A stretch of DNA of 10,702 nt from contig JACENB010000070.1 of NCBI GenBank assembly GCA_013867245.1, forward strand, positions 1 through 10,702. Reading direction: 5' to 3'. The notes beneath the pieces are model-generated. The model was not told where the DNA came from. It did no database searches and was given only the letters and a program-made list of their open reading frames with translations. Position 1 is the stretch's first letter; every line of letters begins with the position of its first letter. The position numbers were made by a program, and so were the translations under genes. Below are positions 7,046 through 10,702 of the stretch, piece after piece. The DNA is from Nitrosopumilaceae archaeon. Lineage in GTDB: Archaea > Thermoproteota > Nitrososphaeria > Nitrososphaerales > Nitrosopumilaceae.

Positions 7046-7657
7046 CTAGATCGCTTTGTTTTTTTCTTTTACTGTATTCTGTTCGTTATCAATAATTCTA
7101 ATTGTGAGTTTATTTTGAATTTTTTTTAAAAAATATAGATTAGTTTTAGATAATTTCATAACATGTTTACCGCCTGGAGATAAAATCCATTCATAATTAT
7201 CTTTATTTTTAGCCATCCCAGTTACTACAACTGTACAATCACTTTGTTTACTTAATGATGAAAGTAGCATTAGACATGAATTAACAAACCTGGCAGATTC
7301 TAAATCATCAAATAAATTGTAAATTCCATTAAACGAATCAATAATAATAAAAAATTCTTTTTCTGAAATTTTACAAATAATTTCTGATAATCTTTCTTTC
7401 CAATCAAGCTTATTTGGTCTAAAAATTTCTACATTCCCTTTTTCTTTAATCATTTTTGACTCAATATACCCAGAATATAACAAATCCATATCCACAAAAA
7501 TAATTGGATTTTTTATAGAAGAAATTAATTTATCTAAAAATTCAATTTTGTGAAATGAATTTAAACATAAAACTAGACTAGGTACATTATTTTTAAATTC
7601 ATTTTGAATACACTTAAGATCATCATTTAGATTTATCTCAGGATTTTTATCCAACAC
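7046..7657 (-). CDS. RecA/RadB/KaiC-like protein without a P-loop
   Basis: About 203 residues with a RecA-superfamily core. Positions below count from the TTG at 7660. A strand with a Walker B-like end (EFFIIIDSF, about 102-110) is followed by TVVVTGMAKN (143-151). A C-terminal SPGGKHVMKLSKTNLYFLKK (161-180) resembles the end of RadA/RadB proteins. The place of the Walker A motif (PSLVLCLNSFHKIEF, 27-41) has no GXXXXGK[ST], so ATP binding in the usual way is unlikely. It could be a regulatory or structural paralogue, as known for some Rad51 paralogues and Elp4-6 subunits. Start codons TTG (7660), GTG (7657) and TTG (7654) lie in a row; I chose GTG because a TATA-like element is about 23 nt upstream. 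It is divergent from the aminotransferase with only about 25 nt between starts. The function is unknown. Confidence 0.75.
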   Translation of the reverse strand: MLDKNPEINLNDDLKCIQNEFKNNVPSLVLCLNSFHKIEFLDKLISSIKNPIIFVDMDLLYSGYIESKMIKEKGNVEIFRPNKLDWKERLSEIICKISEKEFFIIIDSFNGIYNLFDDLESARFVNSCLMLLSSLSKQSDCTVVVTGMAKNKDNYEWILSPGGKHVMKLSKTNLYFLKKIQNKLTIRIIDNEQNTVKEKNKAI

Positions 7658-7673
7658 CAAAGTAGGACTTTAC

Positions 7674-7684
7674 AGATATAATAA
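7674..7684 (-). promoter_or_regulatory. Putative TATA box for the P-loop-less RecA-like gene
   Basis: The minus strand reads TTATTATATCT, centred about 20-23 nt upstream of the TTG/GTG starts. It overlaps the first base of the aminotransferase ATG at 7684, so TATA-binding protein here would sit on the divergent gene's start site. Confidence 0.4.
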
Positions 7685-8835
7685 TGAATTTAATGTCAAA
7701 AGATATTTCTGCTGATTTTCCTATATCAAACAAAATCTATTTGAATAATGCATCTGTTTCTTTAATGCCTTCTCAGAGCATTAATGCAATGAATGATTTT
7801 CTAATTTCATATAATTCTCTAGGACCTGATTCTAACGATTCAGCAAGTTTAATTGAAGAAAAACTCAATAATGTAAGAAAAATTATTGCTAAAATTATTT
7901 GTTGCAAGTCTGAAGAAGTAATTTTAACTCAAAGTACTACTGATGGAATTAACATTGTTGCAAATGGTTTATCTTTTGATGATTCCTCTAATATCATAAT
8001 TAGAGGAATGACTCATGAACATCATTCCAATTTTTATCCATGGATTAAATTAAAAAATAAAATTTCAGTTAGAAATCTTCCAATTGATTCAAATGGGTTT
8101 TTTAAACTCGATGATTTAAAATCAAATGTAGATAATAATACAAAATTATTAGCTATAAGTCATGCTTTGTATAATACTGGTTCCATTTTACCTGTTGAAA
8201 AAATTTCTGATTCACTAGGAAAGGAAATCCCATTTTTTATTGATAGTGCACAAACAATTGGGTGTATTGGTACACATGATGTATCAAAATTAGGATGTGA
8301 TTTTATGTCATTTAATGGGTCTAAATGGTTGTGTGGACCAATGGGAACAGGTTTATTTTATTGTAAAAAGGAATCAAGTGAATTATTAGAGCCAAAAACT
8401 ATTGGAGGTGAATCTGCAATTATTGAAAATGATAATAATTTAATTTTTAAGGATTTACCTGAAAAGTTTCAAACTGGTTTTAGAAATTATGTTGGAATTG
8501 TTGGATTAGAATCTTCAGTAAAGTATCTGTTAAATTTTGGTATGGAAAATATTCGCAAAAAAAATCAAAATTTATCTAATATTTTTAGAGATGAATTAAT
8601 GAAAATCCCTGACGTTGTTTTATACGGTCCAGAGGATCCAGATAAACGAACCAGTATTGTCTCGTTTAACATCAAGAATTTTGATTCAGAAAAAGTTGTC
8701 AAAAAACTTGAAAAACAAAATATTATTTTAGCAGTTAGGGAAATAATGGAAAAAAAGATTATTCGTGTATCACCTCATTTTTTTAATAATGAATCAGATA
8801 TGCTAAAAGTAATTGATGAAATTAAAAAACTATAG
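7684..8835 (+). CDS. Class V (SufS/NifS-like) PLP aminotransferase-fold enzyme lacking the desulfurase cysteine
   Basis: A 383-residue cytosolic PLP enzyme of the class V aminotransferase family. Visible landmarks are YLNNAS near 19-24, TQSTTDGIN (82-90), the PLP-stacking THEHHSN (110-116), IDSAQTIG with D187 and Q190, and the Schiff-base lysine K214 in NGSKWLCGPMGTG. GFRNYVGIVGLESSVKYL follows, then the small C-terminal domain. Group II cysteine desulfurases have RXGHHCAQP near the C-terminus, with the cysteine that carries the persulfide. The matching region here is AVREIMEKKIIRVSPHFFN and has no Cys; all six cysteines lie at or before residue 227. It is therefore probably not a sulfur donor, and could be a lyase, epimerase or transaminase of the same fold. 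There are no SufBCD genes beside it. The start is ATG 7684, with ATG 7693 as an alternative. Its end overlaps the convergent RAM-domain gene by 6 bp. Confidence 0.88.
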   Translation: MNLMSKDISADFPISNKIYLNNASVSLMPSQSINAMNDFLISYNSLGPDSNDSASLIEEKLNNVRKIIAKIICCKSEEVILTQSTTDGINIVANGLSFDDSSNIIIRGMTHEHHSNFYPWIKLKNKISVRNLPIDSNGFFKLDDLKSNVDNNTKLLAISHALYNTGSILPVEKISDSLGKEIPFFIDSAQTIGCIGTHDVSKLGCDFMSFNGSKWLCGPMGTGLFYCKKESSELLEPKTIGGESAIIENDNNLIFKDLPEKFQTGFRNYVGIVGLESSVKYLLNFGMENIRKKNQNLSNIFRDELMKIPDVVLYGPEDPDKRTSIVSFNIKNFDSEKVVKKLEKQNIILAVREIMEKKIIRVSPHFFNNESDMLKVIDEIKKL

Positions 8836-9087
8836 ATTTTCTTGCTCTTCAATAACCATCATAGTAAGTGTTGATTGAACTTTACTGATTTTTCTAATTT
8901 TATTTGTAATTATTGCTCTTAATTTCTCTGCATCGTCTGATGAAATTTTTAAAACAATATCATATACTCCATAAACTCCTCTAACTTCATATTCCACATT
9001 TTCCTCAGTAAGAATTTGTTTTATTTCAGTAATTATTGAAACGTCTGTACCTAAATCTGAATTCAATAATACATAAGCAGTAGGCAC
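8830..9087 (-). CDS. Stand-alone Lrp/AsnC ligand-binding (RAM) domain protein
   Basis: An 85-residue protein matching only the C-terminal effector domain of Lrp/AsnC regulators, without the DNA-binding helix-turn-helix. It shows the alpha-beta sandwich pattern: strand AYVLLN, helix DVSIITEIKQIL, strand VEYEVRGVYGVYDIVLKI, helix DDAEKLRAIITNKI, and final strand VQSTLTMMVIEE. The G-Y-D-[IV]-V turn is typical. Such single-domain proteins usually form dimers or higher rings, may bind amino acids, and may mix with full-length Lrp proteins; this is family knowledge. The start is a GTG at 9087 with a TATA-like element about 23 nt upstream. It is convergent with the aminotransferase and overlaps its last codons. 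It is divergent from the phosphatase across a 125-bp intergenic region. The ligand cannot be told from sequence. Confidence 0.9.
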   Translation of the reverse strand: MPTAYVLLNSDLGTDVSIITEIKQILTEENVEYEVRGVYGVYDIVLKISSDDAEKLRAIITNKIRKISKVQSTLTMMVIEEQENL

Positions 9088-9105
9088 AATATGATTTTGA
9101 TAAAA

Positions 9106-9115
9106 CAGTATTTAA
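9106..9115 (-). promoter_or_regulatory. Putative TATA box for the RAM-domain gene
   Basis: The minus strand reads GTTAAATACT, centred about 23 nt upstream of the GTG at 9087, fitting a leaderless transcript. The rest of the divergent intergenic region (9088-9212) is plain AT-rich DNA with no repeat I can see. Confidence 0.4.
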
Positions 9116-9181
9116 CTTTTCATAATTTTAAAATTAATTTAATTTTTTTAAAATGATTCATTTTCAATATTTTCGTAATGC

Positions 9182-9190
9182 TAAAAATAT
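9182..9190 (+). promoter_or_regulatory. Putative TATA box for the phosphatase gene
   Basis: TAAAAATAT is centred about 27 nt upstream of the ATG at 9213, the classical archaeal spacing for a leaderless message. It supports this ATG over the out-of-frame ATG at 9208. Confidence 0.45.
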
Positions 9191-9212
9191 AGTGTGTTGA
9201 TCAGATAATGGT

Positions 9213-9707
9213 ATGAGTAAGCCAGGTAATATTTGGAGAAAAGTTCATGGAAAAATTACAAAAAAACCTACGAATTTTTCTTGGTTAATTGACGAAAAAT
9301 TAGCTGGTTCAGGAATACCTACATCACTTCATGAATTTGATTGGCTTCTAACTCAAGGCGTAAAATCAATTGTTACTATGACTGAAAATCCTCTACCAGA
9401 TGAATGGACTCATAAAATTGATTATCTACATGTTCCAACAGCTGATTTTCATGCTCCTGATATGGAAGGAATAGATTCTGCAGTTGAATTTATTCAAAAT
9501 CAAATAAAAAATAATCAATCTGTGATGGTTCATTGTGCTGCAGGATTAGGAAGAGCTGGAACAATTCTTGCATGTTATTTTATAAAATATAAAAATTTTT
9601 CAGCTAAAGAAGCAATTGAAAAAATTAGAAAAGAAAGACCTGGATCTATTCAATCAGATGTACAGGAATTAGCAATAAGTTATTATGAAAAATATGTGAG
9701 AAATTAG
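9213..9707 (+). CDS. Dual-specificity protein phosphatase, DUSP23/VHZ-like
   Basis: A compact 164-residue cysteine-based phosphatase. The signature loop HCAAGLGRAG gives the nucleophile C108 and phosphate-binding R114 (HCX5R). The likely general acid is D78 in VPTADFHAPD. The chain matches the layout of human DUSP23 and Sulfolobus SsoPTP: an N-terminal NFSWLIDEKLAGSGIP, then GVKSIVTMTE, the P-loop followed by TILACYFIK, and finally RKERPGSIQSDVQE with the RPGS-Q motif. It should dephosphorylate phosphotyrosine and possibly phosphoserine/threonine proteins in the cytosol. The length is typical and no active-site residue is missing. The similarity to a eukaryotic atypical phosphatase is strong for an archaeon but has precedent in other archaea. 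Its stop codon directly abuts that of the convergent microprotein gene. No kinase is nearby, so the substrate is unknown. Confidence 0.93.
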   Translation: MSKPGNIWRKVHGKITKKPTNFSWLIDEKLAGSGIPTSLHEFDWLLTQGVKSIVTMTENPLPDEWTHKIDYLHVPTADFHAPDMEGIDSAVEFIQNQIKNNQSVMVHCAAGLGRAGTILACYFIKYKNFSAKEAIEKIRKERPGSIQSDVQELAISYYEKYVRN

Positions 9708-9854
9708 TTATACAAATTCTGAAACTAATTTTCCATCAACGTTTTTAATTTTCAACGTAATGTTTTCTTGAAAATGTAAAGTCATTCCACCTTCAGCATC
9801 TGGATCTTCAACTTTTACCAATTCCAACATTTTGAGTTTATCAAATTTTTCCAT
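9708..9854 (-). CDS. Microprotein B (48 aa), paralogue of its upstream neighbour
   Basis: A 48-residue ORF read on the minus strand from ATG 9854 to TAA 9708-9710. Key features are VEDPDAEGGMTLHF near 15-28, ENITLKIK and NVDGK. It aligns without gaps to the 50-residue product just upstream: about 20 identities over the first 43 residues, including PD-EGG-T--F--N and VDGK. The parallel substitutions between two independent small frames, with conserved Gly, Pro and Asp, argue strongly that both are real. A GGTGA ribosome binding site lies 8 nt before the ATG and overlaps the region of the preceding stop, so the two genes are probably translated from one message. The predicted fold is a short beta hairpin or sheet. 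There are no Cys, no signal peptide and no membrane segment. Its stop abuts the phosphatase stop with no spacer. The function is unknown. Confidence 0.75.
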   Translation of the reverse strand: MEKFDKLKMLELVKVEDPDAEGGMTLHFQENITLKIKNVDGKLVSEFV

Positions 9855-9855
9855 T

Positions 9856-9870
9856 CATAATCACCTATTC
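9856..9870 (-). promoter_or_regulatory. Shine-Dalgarno site at the junction of the microprotein genes
   Basis: The minus strand reads AATAGGTGATTATGA, where TAG is the stop of the first microprotein. AGGTGA, 8 nt before the next ATG at 9854, matches the 3' end of 16S rRNA. The stop and the ribosome binding site share bases, which points to coupled translation of the pair. Most genes in this window show no such motif. Confidence 0.6.
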
Positions 9871-10017
9871 TGGAATTGATACGGTTTCAATTTTTCCATC
9901 AACTGCTTTGATAAACATAAACCTGTTATCTTTAAAGATGAAAGTTATTCCACCTTCCTTATCAGGTTCTTCGACTTCAAGAATTGGTTGTCCTAATAGA
10001 CCGTCATATTTTGCCAT
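9865..10017 (-). CDS. Microprotein A (50 aa), first of the tandem pair
   Basis: A 50-residue ORF read on the minus strand from ATG 10017 to TAG 9865-9867. It starts MAKYDGLLGQPILEVEEPD, continues KEGGITFIFKDN and ends AVDGKIETVSIPE. It shares with the downstream 48-residue protein the pattern K-[YF]-D--L, V-E-[ED]-P-D, E-G-G-[IM]-T, F--[DE]-N, I-K and V-D-G-K in ungapped register, so the two look like a tandem duplication. A TATA box (GGATATAAGG) is centred 27 nt upstream, which makes this the first gene of a two-gene leaderless operon. No Cys, His cluster, signal peptide or membrane segment is seen. The acidic DPD/EEPD and VDGK turns suggest a small beta-sheet protein, perhaps binding a partner or an ion, but no function can be assigned. 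Confidence 0.75.
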   Translation of the reverse strand: MAKYDGLLGQPILEVEEPDKEGGITFIFKDNRFMFIKAVDGKIETVSIPE

Positions 10018-10038
10018 TGTTAATCAAAGAAAAAAGTT

Positions 10039-10048
10039 CCTTATATCC
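10039..10048 (-). promoter_or_regulatory. Putative TATA box for the microprotein pair
   Basis: The minus strand reads GGATATAAGG, centred about 27 nt upstream of the ATG at 10017. It overlaps the stop codon region of the preceding gene (10048-10050). The GGATATAA core recurs in front of the next gene, at 10600-10609. Confidence 0.5.
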
Positions 10049-10584
10049 TAATTGATTACGACTTCTATTTCATTAGAATTATTTTTGATATTACCTGGTT
10101 CAGTATAATCATGTTTTTGCCATGATGAAAATACTTCAGCTCCTATCTTGTGTTTACCTTTTCCTAAATCAGATGCTTTGAATACAAACTTTTCATTAAA
10201 GTCTAAGAATTCTTCTCTAACTTCTTCTTCACTTAGTCTGATAAATGGCTCAAAGTTTTTTGCAACTTGAACCCAAATTCTTCTATCTTTCATTGGATTA
10301 ACTAATTTTGGATTTCTAGTCCAAAAAATAGCGGCTTTTCGATAAGAATCAATAGTTCTTCCCAATTCCTTCTTTCTAAAACCACCAGATGTCAATTTTA
10401 CACCATATTTCAGTTTCATTGAAACATCGTTGTTATTGTATGCTTTAGTCCAATTTGCTTCATTGAATGCATCTCTAAGGCCCCCTTCAATCGAAAATTG
10501 GACATTTATCTCAATATTTTCATCTGAAGAGTACTCTTCTTTGGATTTTTCTAGTGTTATTTGTGAAATTTTGCTTTCTGTCAT
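10048..10584 (-). CDS. Uncharacterised beta-rich protein
   Basis: I do not recognise this protein. From ATG 10584 it has 178 residues. The N-terminus is polar (MTESKISQITLEKSKEEYSS), followed by strand-like NIEINVQFSIEGGLRDAF, a central YGVKLTSGGFRKKELGR, IWVQVAKNFEPFIRLSEEEV, and an Ig-like end (FVFKASDLGKGKHKIGAEVF, then NEIEVVIN). Alternating strands with a final GKHKIGAEV turn suggest a beta sandwich. There is no signal peptide, membrane helix or Cys, so it is probably cytosolic. The frame stays open upstream, past a GTG at 10686, to the window edge. I reject that longer start because it would overlap a plausible divergent coding start and because a TATA box lies at 10600-10609. The box is about 20 nt from this ATG, a little short of the ideal. 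ATG 10596 is another possible start. Confidence 0.7.
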   Translation of the reverse strand: MTESKISQITLEKSKEEYSSDENIEINVQFSIEGGLRDAFNEANWTKAYNNNDVSMKLKYGVKLTSGGFRKKELGRTIDSYRKAAIFWTRNPKLVNPMKDRRIWVQVAKNFEPFIRLSEEEVREEFLDFNEKFVFKASDLGKGKHKIGAEVFSSWQKHDYTEPGNIKNNSNEIEVVIN

Positions 10585-10599
10585 GCTATAGTTCATATG

Positions 10600-10609
10600 A
10601 TTTATATCC
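10600..10609. promoter_or_regulatory. Putative TATA element, possibly shared by two divergent genes
   Basis: The plus strand reads ATTTATATCC and the minus strand GGATATAAAT. The centre is about 30 nt before the plus-strand ATG at 10634 and about 20 nt before the minus-strand ATG at 10584. It is the only good TATA-like element between the two starts. Confidence 0.4.
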
Positions 10610-10633
10610 GCAATAAGTGCTTTTTCTGAATAC

Positions 10634-10702
10634 ATGAATGCAGAAGTAATCAGTTCAGAACCCAAAGAAATCAGTATTTCTGTCACAGAAACTGATATTG
10701 GA
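10634..10702 (+). CDS. Start of an unidentified gene cut by the right window edge
   Basis: From ATG 10634 the plus strand is open for 23 codons to the window end. The peptide begins MNAEVISSEPKEISIS and continues VTETDIG. Its polar composition and codon choice look like real thaumarchaeal coding sequence. A TTTATATCC box about 30 nt upstream would place transcription a few bases before the ATG. The stretch is far too short to assign a function. It would be head-to-head with the 178-residue minus-strand gene, starts 49 nt apart. Confidence 0.4.
   Translation, partial: MNAEVISSEPKEISISVTETDIG

Noticed and set aside
7043..7052. Perfect 10-bp palindrome GATCTAGATC next to the repeat pair.
   Set aside because: It spans the stop codon of the RecA-like gene and a palindrome of this length is not rare; it shares no sequence with the repeats.
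10585..10686. Extension of the unknown minus-strand gene to GTG 10686 or beyond the window.
   Set aside because: It would overlap a more protein-like divergent start, has no promoter visible and adds a hydrophobic stretch unlike the rest; ATG 10584 preferred.
1..10702. Mobile element, phage, CRISPR or defence system.
   Set aside because: No transposase, integrase, nuclease or spaced repeats; the only repeat pair is the short operator-like one at 7010-7042.

Overview
The window is AT-rich (roughly 70% A+T by eye) and looks archaeal. Several genes have TATA-like boxes about 20-30 nt upstream of their start codons with almost no room for a leader. Start codons include TTG and GTG, genes are closely packed with stop codons abutting or overlapping, and the gene content includes a stand-alone Lrp-type ligand-binding domain, a RadB/KaiC-like protein and an Asp-substituted ferredoxin. 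The protein flavour is that of an ammonia-oxidising thaumarchaeon (Nitrosopumilus-like). That placement is inference, because no rRNA or ammonia monooxygenase gene is present to prove it.

Layout, left to right. (1) 1-1579, minus: a MscS-type mechanosensitive channel cut by the left edge, divergent from (2) 1724-3070, plus: a KamA-family radical SAM/PLP enzyme. Then on the plus strand come (3) 3158-4603, glutamine synthetase, (4) 4656-5333, an exported membrane-anchored protein with a possible N-terminal copper-binding His, and (5) 5440-6594, a J-domain protein with a long beta-rich tail. (6) 6656-6955, minus: a dicluster ferredoxin with a 20-bp-spaced pair of palindromic repeats upstream. (7) 7046-7657, minus: a RecA/RadB-like protein without a P-loop, in very tight divergent arrangement with (8) 7684-8835, plus: a class V aminotransferase that lacks the desulfurase cysteine. 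(9) 8830-9087, minus: a lone Lrp ligand-binding (RAM) domain, convergent with and overlapping gene 8. (10) 9213-9707, plus: a DUSP23-like dual-specificity phosphatase. (11-12) 9708-9854 and 9865-10017, minus: two tandem paralogous microproteins of 48 and 50 residues. (13) 10048-10584, minus: an unknown beta-rich protein, probably head-to-head with (14) 10634-10702, plus: the first 23 codons of another gene.

Most of this is housekeeping or lineage-specific archaeal sequence: nitrogen assimilation (glutamine synthetase), electron transfer (ferredoxin), osmotic relief (MscS), signalling (phosphatase, RAM domain). I see no CRISPR array, tRNA, rRNA, insertion sequence or phage gene. Most genes seem to be transcribed singly from their own promoters; the clearest operon is the microprotein pair. 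The most notable points are that microprotein pair, the repeat operator in front of the ferredoxin, the active-site departures in several enzymes (KamA-like, aminotransferase, J-domain, RecA-like) and the mis-extendable start at the right edge.
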